This document shows positions 42,650-51,629 of a DNA stretch of 64,000 nt, piece by piece (position 1 is the stretch's first letter; every line of letters begins with the position of its first letter). Position numbers and translations under genes: made by a program. A model generated the notes under the pieces. That model was given only the letters and a program-made list of their open reading frames with translations. It did no database searches and was not told where the DNA came from. Origin of the DNA: Flagellimonas profundi (lineage in GTDB: Bacteria; Bacteroidota; Bacteroidia; Flavobacteriales; Flavobacteriaceae); the NCBI RefSeq assembly GCF_017313275.1, contig NZ_JAFLNM010000002.1:248001-312000 (forward strand), given 5' to 3'.

Positions 42650-43741
42650 TTACTTTTTAGGGAATTGCAATGTAAAGATAGTGCCTGTTGGGATATTTGC
42701 GGTAACCTCAATGCTTCCATGGTGACTCTGCACAATGCCGTGCACTACGCTAAGGCCCAGTCCCGATCCCTCGCCTACGGGTTTTGTGGTGAAAAACGGG
42801 TCAAAAATATGGGGGATGGATTCCTCTGGGATTCCAGGGCCCTGATCGGCAATTTTTAAAATGACGTTGTCTTTTTCGGTTGTAAGGGAAACCGAAATAG
42901 TACTTTTTGGCGGTGCAAAATAAATGGCGTTCACGATCAAGTTGAAGACCACTTGGGTGAGTTGGATTTTATCGATGCGCAGTTGGATGTTGTCTTCGGA
43001 GTGTTCAAATTCGCATGAGACCTCGTTTTGGCGCAAGGTGGTTCTAAGCATATTGATGGCGTCCTCTATCACCTCAACCACATTGATCACTTCCCGTGTT
43101 TCAGGCATTTCGCAGGCGAAGAACATCAGTTTTTTCACCACTTCCCGCGAAAATATGGTGTTCGTAATGATCTTGTCCAGATCTTTGAGCGCTTGCGGGT
43201 CGTCGCTGATATGTTCCTTTAACAGCTCGGTAAAGCCCAGAATGTTGGCGAGAGGCGTGTTCAGCTCGTGGGCAATGCCCGCAGTGATCTCCCCCAAGAT
43301 GCGAAGCCTATCGGATTGCTCCACTTGTCGGCGGATGTGCTCTTCCTTTTCTTTGATTTCCTTCCGCTCCAACAAATTGCCCACTTTTAGGCAAACATTG
43401 TCCAATAGTTGCTGCTCCTCTTCTAAAAAATCCTTGAGTTGGTATTTTGGGGACGGGTACCCGATTTTTATCTCGCCCTTGGGTTTGTTGAACACTGTTA
43501 TGGCTGACTCCAAAAACACATAGGCGTCACCTTTTTCCTCCGTCTTGATGAAGTAATCGGGGGTAGAGAGCACCACGTAGGTTTCCTCATCGAACTGCCA
43601 GGCGCGCTCCAAACACTGTACAATACCGAGCAATGCCGTTTCCATATCGTCGTAATCGCAGTTTACGATAAGGGAAGTTACCTCGTACAAACAGGTAAGT
43701 TCCTTAATGCGTTCCTTGAGCTTTTGTTCGGCCGTGAGCAT
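42650..43741 (-). CDS. Soluble GAF-type sensor histidine kinase
   Basis: Partner of the downstream regulator. There is no TM segment in 363 aa. The N-terminal 125 residues look like a GAF-type domain (LYEVTSLIVNCDYDDMETAL to LLDNVCLKVGNLLERK), followed by a coiled linker, the phospho-acceptor His158 in AGIAHELNTPLANILG and an ATPase domain (N-box NLIVNAIYFAPP; DQGPGIPEE; FDPFFTTKPVGEGSGLGLSV). The signal is therefore cytoplasmic, small molecule or protein. Unusually for this phylum a good Shine-Dalgarno site (AGGAG, 6 bases before the ATG) is present. Confidence 0.94.
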   Translation of the reverse strand: MLTAEQKLKERIKELTCLYEVTSLIVNCDYDDMETALLGIVQCLERAWQFDEETYVVLSTPDYFIKTEEKGDAYVFLESAITVFNKPKGEIKIGYPSPKYQLKDFLEEEQQLLDNVCLKVGNLLERKEIKEKEEHIRRQVEQSDRLRILGEITAGIAHELNTPLANILGFTELLKEHISDDPQALKDLDKIITNTIFSREVVKKLMFFACEMPETREVINVVEVIEDAINMLRTTLRQNEVSCEFEHSEDNIQLRIDKIQLTQVVFNLIVNAIYFAPPKSTISVSLTTEKDNVILKIADQGPGIPEESIPHIFDPFFTTKPVGEGSGLGLSVVHGIVQSHHGSIEVTANIPTGTIFTLQFPKK

Positions 43742-43746
43742 GGTAT

Positions 43747-43754
43747 TCTCCTTT
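43747..43754 (-). promoter_or_regulatory. Shine-Dalgarno site of the GAF kinase gene
   Basis: AAAGGAGA on the minus strand with its AGGAG core six bases before the ATG. Almost no other gene in the window has such a site. Just upstream, TAATTTG is a one-base-short match to TAnnTTTG. Confidence 0.6.
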
Positions 43755-43830
43755 GTAGCAAATTAGTGAATTCTTGGAATTCGGTTGATATATGTTTTAA
43801 GGAGTTGTTTGGGAACGAACCATTTTAATT

Positions 43831-43863
43831 AAAAAACCCTTCCAAATCAGCGACTTGAAAGGG
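43831..43863 (-). terminator. Terminator of the tRNA gene
   Basis: On the minus strand CCCTTTCAA (43855-43863) pairs with TTGGAAGGG (43837-43845), one G-T wobble, then six T. It starts 7 bases after the tRNA 3' end. Confidence 0.82.
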
Positions 43864-43870
43864 CTTTATG

Positions 43871-43944
43871 TGGTCCCACCTGGGCTCGAACCAGGGACCC
43901 CCTGATTATGAGTCAGGTGCTCTAACCAGCTGAGCTATAGGACC
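43871..43944 (-). tRNA. tRNA with anticodon CAT, probably elongator tRNA-Met
   Basis: The 74 bases on the minus strand fold into a full cloverleaf: acceptor GGTCCTA/TGGGACC with one G-T pair and discriminator A; D-arm AGCTCAGCTGGTTAGAGC; anticodon stem CCTGA/TCAGG around loop CTCATAA; T-arm with GGTTCGAGCC. CCA is not encoded. Anticodon CAT fits elongator Met or the lysidine-modified Ile2; an initiator is excluded because the acceptor end pairs G1-C72 and the three G-C pairs of initiator anticodon stems are missing. Met is favoured, not proven. Confidence 0.93.
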
Positions 43945-44002
43945 CGCATTTTGCGGATGCAATATTAGTGTTTATTTTTCTTCAGCGCAAGGTTTTACCC
44001 AT

Positions 44003-44410
44003 CTAGCCTTCTTTTATTTCTTGGCAAAGCTCCACCAGCATGCCATTGGTTCCCTTTGGGTGCAAAAATGCCACCAACTTATTATCCGCTCCTTTCTTCG
44101 GCGTTTCGTTCAAAACCACAAAGCCTTCGCCTTTCAACCGTTCAATTTCCGAAACAATGTCTTCCACCGCAAAGGCAACGTGGTGGATGCCCTCTCCCTT
44201 CTTTTCCAAATATTTGGCGATGGGGCTATCGGGCTTGGTCGCCTCCAACAATTCAATCTTGTTGGGGCCCGATTTAAAGAAAGAGGTCTTTACTCCTTCC
44301 GAGGCCACTTCCTCGACCTTATAATGGGGCACGCCCAAAAGTTTTTCAAACAACGTATTGGATGCTTCCAAGTCCTTCACCGCGATTCCGATGTGTTCAA
44401 TTTTATCCAT
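44003..44410 (-). CDS. mce: Methylmalonyl-CoA epimerase
   Basis: Interconverts (2S)- and (2R)-methylmalonyl-CoA, linking propionyl-CoA and odd-chain or branched acid breakdown to succinyl-CoA. Glyoxalase/VOC fold with the two repeats visible; metal ligands are His in IEHIGIAV (residue 6), His in GIHHVAF and Glu in MLVELCQ near the end. I place the start at the ATG at 44410 (135 aa): homologs begin MDKIEHIGIAV, and the earlier in-frame start at 44461 lies upstream of the promoter element. It is divergent from rbfA. Confidence 0.93.
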   Translation of the reverse strand: MDKIEHIGIAVKDLEASNTLFEKLLGVPHYKVEEVASEGVKTSFFKSGPNKIELLEATKPDSPIAKYLEKKGEGIHHVAFAVEDIVSEIERLKGEGFVVLNETPKKGADNKLVAFLHPKGTNGMLVELCQEIKEG

Positions 44411-44448
44411 AGGAGCTATAATACACTTTAAAATGTTCACTTTTTTTT

Positions 44449-44456
44449 CAAAATTA
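44449..44456 (-). promoter_or_regulatory. TAnnTTTG promoter element for mce
   Basis: TAATTTTG on the minus strand, leaving a leader of about 33 bases before the ATG at 44410. Confidence 0.6.
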
Positions 44457-44501
44457 CACACTGTAAATGGTTAATAGCGTGAGGTTAGTCATTAATTCAC
44501 T

Positions 44502-44509
44502 TATTTTTG
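44502..44509 (+). promoter_or_regulatory. TAnnTTTG promoter element right at the rbfA start
   Basis: TATTTTTG ends only four bases before the rbfA ATG at 44514. With the usual 4-7 bases from this box to the start of transcription, the mRNA would begin at or within a base or two of the A of ATG. Confidence 0.65.
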
Positions 44510-44513
44510 CAGT

Positions 44514-44909
44514 ATGGAGGAAACACAACGACAGAAAAAAATAGCAGGGATCATTCAACAAGATCTGGCCGACATATTACAACGTGCCGCTACCGATGGT
44601 GGCCTCAAGGGAACTTTGATATCCGTGTCCAAGGTTTCCGTAACCGTAGATCTATCCTTGGCCAAGGTGTATGTGAGCATTTTTCCTAACAAGGGTGCCA
44701 AAGCGCTATTGGAGGGTATCAAAGAGAGCCAAGTGGCCATACGCCACGAATTGGCCCAACGCACCAAACATCAACTAAGGCGTGTGCCCGAGCTCAATTT
44801 TTATCTGGACGATTCCTTGGAGTACATCGAGGGGATTGAAAAATCATTGAAGCGAGAAGAAAATCCTATTGAGAAAAGAGACCTGCTCGACAAACGTAAG
44901 AAATCCTGA
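44514..44909 (+). CDS. rbfA: 30S ribosome-binding factor A
   Basis: Assists late 30S subunit maturation and 16S rRNA processing. KH-type fold with the family pattern: METQ-like start (MEETQRQKKIAGIIQQDLAD), a beta strand VSVTVDLSLAKVYVSIFP, and helix RHELAQRTKHQLRRVPELNF followed by DDSLEY. The length of 131 aa is normal, with a basic tail. The promoter box is so close that the message may be leaderless. A LolE-like permease gene begins two bases after the stop. Confidence 0.94.
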   Translation: MEETQRQKKIAGIIQQDLADILQRAATDGGLKGTLISVSKVSVTVDLSLAKVYVSIFPNKGAKALLEGIKESQVAIRHELAQRTKHQLRRVPELNFYLDDSLEYIEGIEKSLKREENPIEKRDLLDKRKKS

Positions 44910-44911
44910 TT

Positions 44912-46117
44912 TTGAATTTTCCCCTTTATATCGCAAAGCGTTACTTACGGTCCAAAAGCAGCCAAAATGCGGTAAATATCATCAATTTCATCACTTTTTT
45001 GGTGATCGTTATCGGTTCTGCGGCTCTTTTTATCGTGCTTTCCGCTTTTGCTGGTCTAAAGACATTTAGCCTTTCCTTTTCCAATACGTTTGATCCCGAT
45101 TTAAAGGCTTCCCCCACTGTGGGGAAGCATTTTACCCTTTCTGCAGATGAAGCATCGGCCCTTGCTGAAATCGAGGGGCTGGCCAATTTTTCCAAGGAAC
45201 TGGAAGAGCGGGCCTACCTGACTTATAAAGAAAAAAGTACCATTGCCTATATTAAGGGAGTGGACGAAAACTACCGCGCCGTTACTGGGGTAGACAGCAC
45301 TCTTATTTTTGGGAATTGGGGTTCCGATGTGTACAATGGTGTTATTGGCTTTGGGATTTACAATCTTTTGGGCGTACCCATGAACAACAGGACCGCCATG
45401 GAAGTTTTGGTTCCCAAACCGGGCGAAGGTTCTTTCTCGCAACAAGGGTTCAATGCCAAGCCTTATAACGACCTTGCCTTGGTGGTGAGCGGCGTATATG
45501 CCGTGGAGGAATCTTTGGATAAAAAATATGTTTTCGCCAGTCTTCCTTTGGTTCAAGATCTATTACGGAAAGATAGTACCGAAATCTCTGGCATCAATTT
45601 TAAATTGACGGAGAACGCCTCCCCAAATGACGTCAGGAATTCCATCGCAGAGGTTTTGGGTGAAAAAGCCTCTGTTTTGACGCGCAGGGAACAGAACACC
45701 TCTCTCTACCGTATGCTGAACACGGAAAATTTGGCCACCTATTTGATTTTTACCTTGGTGTTGATCATTGCCCTTTTTAATGTTGTTGGGGCCATTATTA
45801 TGATGATTTTGGACAAGCAACAGAACTCCAAAACGCTTTTCAGTCTTGGTACAACGATCAAAGAATTACGCCGTATCTATTTTATCCAAGGCATATTGGT
45901 CACTTCTTTCGGTGGATTAATAGGAGTATTGATAGGTTCCCTTTTGATAGGTTCCCAACTGGTATTCGGATGGTTGAAGATTACCCCATCACTGGCCTAT
46001 CCTGTGGAGTTCAATGTCCTTAATTTGTTGATTGTGATTGGAACTATCGTGGTCTTGGGCTTTATCTCTTCTAAAATTGCGAGCAGCCGAATTACCCAAA
46101 AATTGATTTCCCCTTAA
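44912..46117 (+). CDS. LolC/LolE-like FtsX family permease
   Basis: Inner-membrane permease of the lipoprotein-release family. At 401 aa it has the single-module layout: TM1 in IINFITFLVIVIGSAALFIVL (about 22-43), one periplasmic domain (about 45-265), then three TMs (LATYLIFTLVLIIALFNVVG; IYFIQGILVTSFGGLIGVLI; LNLLIVIGTIVVLGFI). A role in moving lipoproteins to the outer membrane is likely from the family, though MacB-like roles cannot be excluded. The start is TTG at 44912, two bases after the rbfA stop; there is no ATG in frame upstream, and MNFPLYIAKRYL is the usual beginning. Its TAA overlaps the dusB stop by four bases. Confidence 0.86.
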   Translation: MNFPLYIAKRYLRSKSSQNAVNIINFITFLVIVIGSAALFIVLSAFAGLKTFSLSFSNTFDPDLKASPTVGKHFTLSADEASALAEIEGLANFSKELEERAYLTYKEKSTIAYIKGVDENYRAVTGVDSTLIFGNWGSDVYNGVIGFGIYNLLGVPMNNRTAMEVLVPKPGEGSFSQQGFNAKPYNDLALVVSGVYAVEESLDKKYVFASLPLVQDLLRKDSTEISGINFKLTENASPNDVRNSIAEVLGEKASVLTRREQNTSLYRMLNTENLATYLIFTLVLIIALFNVVGAIIMMILDKQQNSKTLFSLGTTIKELRRIYFIQGILVTSFGGLIGVLIGSLLIGSQLVFGWLKITPSLAYPVEFNVLNLLIVIGTIVVLGFISSKIASSRITQKLISP

Positions 46118-47106
46118 GCGAACTGGTAATCGCCAAATTTTTCCTGAACCTCATCAAAAGCGGCAAAAACATCCGCAGCATCGTCGCTGGTCACCATTTT
46201 CATTCGATATTCCTTAAAATGTGGAATGCCCTTAAAATAGTTGGTGTAGTGCCTTCTTGTTTCAAAAACACCCAGTTTTTCGCCTTTCCAATCAATGGCC
46301 ATTTGTAAGTGTCTTCGGGCAGCCTCAACACGTTCCTGCATTGTAGGAGGTGCTAAATGCTCGCCAGTTTTAAAGTAGTGCTTAACTTCCTTAAAAAACC
46401 AAGGATATCCAATGCTTGCCCTACCGATCATGGCCCCGTCCAATCCGTATTCGTCGCGCATTTTTACCGCCGCTTCCGGGGTATCCACGTCACCGTTGCC
46501 AAAAACCGGAATGTGCATACGTTGGTTGTTCTTTACCTCGGCAATGGGCTTCCAATCGGCTTCACCCTTGTACATTTGCACACGGGTACGACCATGTATG
46601 GAAATGGCCTCAATACCAACATCCTGCAATCTTTCGGCAACTTCAACAATTTTGATGGAGCTTTGGTCCCACCCCAAACGCGTCTTAACCGTTACGGGCA
46701 ATTTGGTTCGCTTTACGATTTCCTCGGTCAGCTTTACCATCAAAGGGATATCCCGCAAAATACCTGCACCGGCATTTTTGCTCACCACCTTTTTAACGGG
46801 ACAACCAAAATTAATATCGATGATGTCGGGATTGGATTTTTCCACGATATCCACGGCCTGAAGCATAGAATCCAGTTCAGCACCAAAAATCTGGATGCCC
46901 ACAGGACGCTCTTTTTCATAAATATCCAGTTTGATGACACTCTTGGCGGCATCCCTGATCAATCCTTCGGAAGAAATAAACTCGGTATACACCACATCGG
47001 CGCCCTGCTCCTTGCACAATTTACGGAAAGGAGGGTCACTCACATCTTCCATCGGAGCTAGAAGAAGCGGGAAATCAGGAAGTTCTATGTTTCCAATTTT
47101 TGGCAA
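46114..47106 (-). CDS. dusB: tRNA-dihydrouridine synthase, DusB type
   Basis: FMN enzyme reducing uridines in the D-loop of tRNA. The FMN-barrel start APMEDVSDPPFR (residues 17-28), YTEFISSEGL, catalytic Cys102 in INFGCPVKKV, the lysine in KTRLGWD, and the HGRT and GNGD motifs are present; the helical RNA-binding domain follows from about residue 245. The length of 330 aa is normal. The start codon is TTG: homologs begin (M)xKIGNIELPDFPLLL, and no ATG lies upstream in frame. A promoter box lies 22 bases upstream. Confidence 0.94.
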   Translation of the reverse strand: MPKIGNIELPDFPLLLAPMEDVSDPPFRKLCKEQGADVVYTEFISSEGLIRDAAKSVIKLDIYEKERPVGIQIFGAELDSMLQAVDIVEKSNPDIIDINFGCPVKKVVSKNAGAGILRDIPLMVKLTEEIVKRTKLPVTVKTRLGWDQSSIKIVEVAERLQDVGIEAISIHGRTRVQMYKGEADWKPIAEVKNNQRMHIPVFGNGDVDTPEAAVKMRDEYGLDGAMIGRASIGYPWFFKEVKHYFKTGEHLAPPTMQERVEAARRHLQMAIDWKGEKLGVFETRRHYTNYFKGIPHFKEYRMKMVTSDDAADVFAAFDEVQEKFGDYQFA

Positions 47107-47128
47107 ATCCTACGGTTTTTTTGGACTG

Positions 47129-47136
47129 CAAAAGTA
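47129..47136 (-). promoter_or_regulatory. TAnnTTTG promoter element for dusB
   Basis: TACTTTTG on the minus strand, with TTTTTGG 16 bases upstream (slightly short spacing). The predicted leader is about 17 bases. Confidence 0.65.
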
Positions 47137-47159
47137 CAAAATAGCTTAAAACCAAAAAG

Positions 47160-49580
47160 CTAGTCCTGCGATTCAAGTCGATCTCGCTCATTTTTATCGA
47201 TCCCACGCTTGTTATCCTCCAACCGGAAGTTTCCAAAATTATAGGTAAAACCAATGCGGATAAACTGCGTTTCGGGGCGTCTTCGGTAAAAATTGTCCTG
47301 GTTGAGGTACTGCGAACGATAGGTGGGCACGTACTGCTCCAAGATATCCTCTGCAGCGAGCGAAAGGGTGATCTTATTATCGAACAAAGTCTTTCTCAAA
47401 CCAATGGTCAAATTAAATTGCTCATCCGATACATACGATCCAAAAAGAAACTTGGAAATATAGGTTCCCGTAATCTCTCCGGTGAAGGTTCCATCCTTGG
47501 ACAAGGTCAAATAATTGCCCAAATAGGCATACACTCCGTTCACCTCGTTGGTAAAGAGAACGTTGCCGCTTTCTTCGGCCAAATAGGTCTCTTCTTCGTG
47601 GAACAAAGAGGTGTAGGCATACATAAACCAAGCAGGAGCAATGGCTTTGCTCAAGGTAAAGTCCAACCCGTAGGATTTACTGTCCAACACATTTTGTTTG
47701 AGTTCCACCAAGGTTTGGTTGTCGTTGTCCTGAAAGACCAAATAAGCAATGTTACTTCCATTATCACGATAGTACACATCAAAGAAGTATTCGCTGTTGA
47801 GCGTATAGTTAAAGTTGAAGTTGTTGCTAAAACTTGGCCTTAGCCCAGGATTTCCCTCCTCATAATCATTTTCATTGTAGAAAAATCGGAAAGGATTCAG
47901 ATCGTTGTACTTGGGCCTGTTGATGTTTCTCCCGTAATCAAAAGAAAAGCTATGCTTATCCGATGGCGAGTAAAGCAAGTACACGGATGGAAACGGTTCA
48001 AAAAAATCTTGTGTATTGGTCTCTCCCAACGTAATGGAGTTTCCTTCGGCCTTGGTGAGCTCTCCGCGAACGCCCAACTTCATGGACCATTTTTCCCAGT
48101 TTTTCACAAAGCTCAAATAAGCGGCGTACACGTCCTCATCATAAATATACCTGTCCGACTGTGAAGCATCAACCGTATTACTGGTTCCATTAAAATTGAA
48201 AAAGTTCATCGTGTTTTCCGAGGTAATCGATGAAATCTTCGCCCCGGATTCAAAAGACGCATTACCGATTGGGGTTGCATAATCCAGTTGTCCCGTAAAA
48301 ATCTTTATTTCTTGGTCCGAGTCGGTATCAAACCCAAAATCCCTCAAAAAAGTTCCATCGGCATCAAAATAATCGGAAGACAACCGTTGGAGCATTTCAC
48401 CATTAAAGTAGGTATAATGGCCATTGGCCCTGATTTGGGCACCTTCTTTTTTTAACTTGTGTACGTAGGTAAGGTCGAATGCCAAGTTGGTATTGTCCAT
48501 GTTGGCATTGTTCTGTGTGGTAAACGTGGAATCCAGTTGAGCTTGGCCATTCCTCATTTCATTATCAAGACGTGTTTGTTGCTCTTGATCTAGATTGAAA
48601 AGTAGGTTGGAAGTAACATTCAAGCTGTTTCGCTCATCAAAATCGTAATCCAAAATAAAGCTCGCATTTTGCGATTGAGACCGGTCCGTTTGATTGTAAT
48701 CCGTATCCCAAACAGAAAAAACGTTGTTGGCATTATCCATAAAATTGATGCCCTTTCTGGTTTTATTGATCTCCTTTTTAGGGTTGATGGTATAGTTGGC
48801 AAACAGGTTGAGCTTGTCCGTTTTGTAATAATGACTGGTTCCGATACTAAATTTTGGAAAAACGGCCTGTGTGAAGGTTCCATTGACGCTGCCCTTATAT
48901 CCTGGAACAATATTTTTACTGGTCACAATGTTCAATATGGGGCCGCCTTCAGCATCATAACTTGCTGGAGGATTCGCTATTACTTCCACCGATTTAATGT
49001 TGGTCCCCGAAAGCCCCTGTAACAAATCCTGCACCTCTTGTCCCGAAAGCTGTACTTTTCTATCGTTGAGATAGACCGTTGCATTTTGACCTCGTATCAA
49101 CAGTTCATCTTGGTTCACGATCACTCCGGGTGTATTTTTAAGGATATCCCATGATGTTCCTTGGGAAACCACCGTGTTTTCGACCGAAAAGACAAGTCTG
49201 TCTGGGAATCGTTCCAACTTTGGCCTCTGCGCGCTGACCACCACCTCGTCCAACTCATTGCTTGTCATAGGAATAATCAATGCTCCAAGGGAAACATCAT
49301 TTTTAATATCCAATGCTCTTGGCTCGGAGCCCGTGCCCACATAACTGGCCTGTAACAAATAAAGGTTGGGTTCCACCTGCAAAAGCTCAAAAAAGCCCTC
49401 CTCGTTGGCAGAAGTTCCTTGAACAAAAGTGGAATCGGTAGCTTGTAGCAGTAAAATATTCGCGTAAGGAATAACCTGATTTTGTTCGTCCACCACCTTT
49501 CCGGTTATCTTAAAGGTTTGGCCGTACGCACCACATATTACAGAAAACACCAATAAAAAGATGGTGGCTAGGTTTTTCAT
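47160..49580 (-). CDS. Outer-membrane beta-barrel receptor, TonB-linked type
   Basis: Signal peptide 1-20 (LATIFLLVFSVICGAYGQ), a carboxypeptidase-regulatory-like beta-sandwich (about 22-110: ITGKVVDEQNQVIPYANILL), then a plug-like region (DILKNTPGVIVNQDELLIRG, VYLNDRKVQLSG, IKSVEVIANPPASYDAEGG) and a long barrel with alternating aromatic strands to a C-terminal FxIGFTYNFG region. The plug and barrel pattern is that of the OMP_b-brl_3 group in Bacteroidota. No SusD partner is adjacent, so a polysaccharide locus is not supported. After the last strand a charged tail of about 20 residues remains. Ligand unknown. Own promoter at 49601. Confidence 0.87.
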   Translation of the reverse strand: MKNLATIFLLVFSVICGAYGQTFKITGKVVDEQNQVIPYANILLLQATDSTFVQGTSANEEGFFELLQVEPNLYLLQASYVGTGSEPRALDIKNDVSLGALIIPMTSNELDEVVVSAQRPKLERFPDRLVFSVENTVVSQGTSWDILKNTPGVIVNQDELLIRGQNATVYLNDRKVQLSGQEVQDLLQGLSGTNIKSVEVIANPPASYDAEGGPILNIVTSKNIVPGYKGSVNGTFTQAVFPKFSIGTSHYYKTDKLNLFANYTINPKKEINKTRKGINFMDNANNVFSVWDTDYNQTDRSQSQNASFILDYDFDERNSLNVTSNLLFNLDQEQQTRLDNEMRNGQAQLDSTFTTQNNANMDNTNLAFDLTYVHKLKKEGAQIRANGHYTYFNGEMLQRLSSDYFDADGTFLRDFGFDTDSDQEIKIFTGQLDYATPIGNASFESGAKISSITSENTMNFFNFNGTSNTVDASQSDRYIYDEDVYAAYLSFVKNWEKWSMKLGVRGELTKAEGNSITLGETNTQDFFEPFPSVYLLYSPSDKHSFSFDYGRNINRPKYNDLNPFRFFYNENDYEEGNPGLRPSFSNNFNFNYTLNSEYFFDVYYRDNGSNIAYLVFQDNDNQTLVELKQNVLDSKSYGLDFTLSKAIAPAWFMYAYTSLFHEEETYLAEESGNVLFTNEVNGVYAYLGNYLTLSKDGTFTGEITGTYISKFLFGSYVSDEQFNLTIGLRKTLFDNKITLSLAAEDILEQYVPTYRSQYLNQDNFYRRRPETQFIRIGFTYNFGNFRLEDNKRGIDKNERDRLESQD

Positions 49581-49600
49581 TTGAGGCTTGGGTTGTGCAT

Positions 49601-49608
49601 CAAATCTA
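49601..49608 (-). promoter_or_regulatory. TAnnTTTG promoter element for the outer-membrane receptor
   Basis: TAGATTTG on the minus strand, 20 bases upstream of the ATG at 49580; predicted leader about 15 bases. Confidence 0.6.
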
Positions 49609-49682
49609 AGAAATTATTTTTGAGCGGGATATCCGGTAATTTTCTTATTGAGAAAAAACCATTTACAGGCATTTAAAACAAT

Positions 49683-49690
49683 TATATTTG
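49683..49690 (+). promoter_or_regulatory. TAnnTTTG promoter element for lepA
   Basis: TATATTTG, 41 bases before the ATG at 49732. Its position shows that an in-frame upstream TTG at 49648 cannot be the start. Confidence 0.65.
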
Positions 49691-49731
49691 CAGTTGATTA
49701 TATTCCTTTTTTAGGGTATGTTATTGTTGTT

Positions 49732-51528
49732 ATGGAGAAGATCAGGAATTTTTGCATTATTGCACATATAGACCACGGTAAAAGTACCTTGGCAGACCGT
49801 TTGTTGGATTTTACAGGGTCGGTGACCGAACGTGAAAAACAGGACCAGTTATTGGACAATATGGACTTGGAGCGCGAACGCGGCATCACCATTAAGAGTC
49901 ACGCCATTCAAATGGACTACGAGCACAATGGTGAAACCTATACGCTCAACCTCATCGACACTCCTGGTCACGTGGATTTTTCATATGAAGTATCTCGATC
50001 TATTGCGGCGTGTGAAGGTGCCCTTTTAGTGGTAGATGCAGCACAGAGCATTCAGGCACAGACGATATCCAACCTTTATTTGGCACTGGAAAACGATTTA
50101 GAAATTATACCCGTCCTCAACAAAGTGGACCTTCCGAGTGCAAACCCCGAAGAAGTTACGGACGATATCGTGGACCTTTTGGGTTGTAAGCCGGAAGAAG
50201 TAATTCCCGCCAGTGCTAAGACAGGAATTGGCATCGAAGAGATTTTAACAGCGATCATTGAGCGTATTCCGCCACCTAAAGGTAACCCCGATGAACCTTT
50301 GCAGGCCTTGGTTTTTGATTCTGTTTATAACCCTTTTAGAGGGGTTGAGACCTATTTCCGTGTAGTGAATGGAGAAATCACCAAAGGACAAAAAATTAAA
50401 TTTGTTGCCACGGGCAAATCCTATGAAGCGGATGAAATTGGGACATTAAAACTTACCCAAATCCCTAAAAAGAAGATTTCCACTGGCGATGTGGGCTATT
50501 TGATTACGGGAATTAAAGATGCCCGAGAAGTAAAAGTGGGAGATACCATTACCGATTCGGCCAATCCCACAAAAAACCCGATCGGTGGATTTGAAGATGT
50601 AAAACCTATGGTTTTTGCCGGTATTTATCCTGTGGATACCGAAGATTTTGAGGATTTACGATCTTCAATGGAAAAATTGCAATTGAATGACGCCTCTTTG
50701 GTGTTTACACCCGAGAGCAGTGCTGCTTTGGGCTTTGGATTCCGATGCGGGTTCTTGGGAATGCTGCACATGGAAATCATTCAAGAGCGTTTGGAGCGGG
50801 AGTTTGACATGACCGTTATTACTACGGTTCCCAACGTAAGCTATCACGCTTATACCACCAAAGGCGATCTAGAGCCTATCATTGTTAACAATCCAAGCGA
50901 CTTGCCCGACCCCTCAACCATTGATAGGGTCGAGGAGCCATATATTAAAGCAACAATTATTACCAAAGCTGATTTTGTGGGTAACGTAATGTCGCTTTGT
51001 ATAGAAAAACGAGGGCAAATCGTTAATCAAACATATTTGACCACGGAACGGGTGGAGTTGGTTTTTGATATGCCTTTGGCAGAAATCGTTTTTGACTTTT
51101 ACGACCGTCTAAAAACCGTTTCCAAGGGATATGCCTCGTTTGACTATTCTCCAATTGGAATGCGACCTTCCAAATTGGTGCGAGTGGATATATTGTTAAA
51201 TGCACAACCTGTTGATGCGCTATCGGCCTTGGTTCACTTTGATAATGCTTACCACATCGGTAAAAAGATGTGCGAGAAATTAAAAGAACTGATCCCAAGA
51301 CAACAGTTCGATATCCCGATTCAGGCTGCGATTGGATCCAAAATAATTTCTAGGGAAACCATAAAAGCCTTGCGAAAGGACGTTACGGCCAAATGCTATG
51401 GAGGGGACATTTCCCGTAAAAGAAAACTTTTGGAAAAACAGAAAAAGGGTAAAAAACGGATGCGCCAAGTAGGGAATGTGGAAATTCCACAACAAGCATT
51501 TATGGCCGTTCTGAAATTGAATGACTAA
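49732..51528 (+). CDS. lepA: Elongation factor 4 (back-translocating GTPase)
   Basis: Ribosome-bound translational GTPase. G1 AHIDHGKST (residues 11-19), G2 region RGITIKS, G3 DTPGH and G4 NKVD are all visible, followed by domains II and III, and the LepA-specific C-terminal domain ending [21 protein letters not shown] chose ATG 49732 (598 aa), matching the family's [18 protein letters not shown] start. It is alone in its unit. The 101-base gap after it holds only a weak AT hairpin (51558-51572) that could be a terminator. Confidence 0.97.
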   Translation: MEKIRNFCIIAHIDHGKSTLADRLLDFTGSVTEREKQDQLLDNMDLERERGITIKSHAIQMDYEHNGETYTLNLIDTPGHVDFSYEVSRSIAACEGALLVVDAAQSIQAQTISNLYLALENDLEIIPVLNKVDLPSANPEEVTDDIVDLLGCKPEEVIPASAKTGIGIEEILTAIIERIPPPKGNPDEPLQALVFDSVYNPFRGVETYFRVVNGEITKGQKIKFVATGKSYEADEIGTLKLTQIPKKKISTGDVGYLITGIKDAREVKVGDTITDSANPTKNPIGGFEDVKPMVFAGIYPVDTEDFEDLRSSMEKLQLNDASLVFTPESSAALGFGFRCGFLGMLHMEIIQERLEREFDMTVITTVPNVSYHAYTTKGDLEPIIVNNPSDLPDPSTIDRVEEPYIKATIITKADFVGNVMSLCIEKRGQIVNQTYLTTERVELVFDMPLAEIVFDFYDRLKTVSKGYASFDYSPIGMRPSKLVRVDILLNAQPVDALSALVHFDNAYHIGKKMCEKLKELIPRQQFDIPIQAAIGSKIISRETIKALRKDVTAKCYGGDISRKRKLLEKQKKGKKRMRQVGNVEIPQQAFMAVLKLND

Positions 51529-51629
51529 CTGTCAAACATTCAGGGATAGGGCTGTCGAAGATTTTTAATCTTTTATTGCCCATGATTCATTCTAAAGCCA
51601 ATTCTCTACCAATTACTTAGGGGTAAAGG

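Noticed and set aside
43871..43944. Initiator tRNA-Met
   Set aside because: The acceptor end is fully paired at 1-72 and the anticodon stem lacks the three G-C pairs typical of initiators.
47160..49580. SusC of a polysaccharide-utilisation locus
   Set aside because: No SusD-like gene or glycoside hydrolase lies nearby.
51558..51572. AAGATT/AATCTT hairpin as lepA terminator
   Set aside because: Weak six-pair AT stem; too little to call, mentioned only in the lepA entry.
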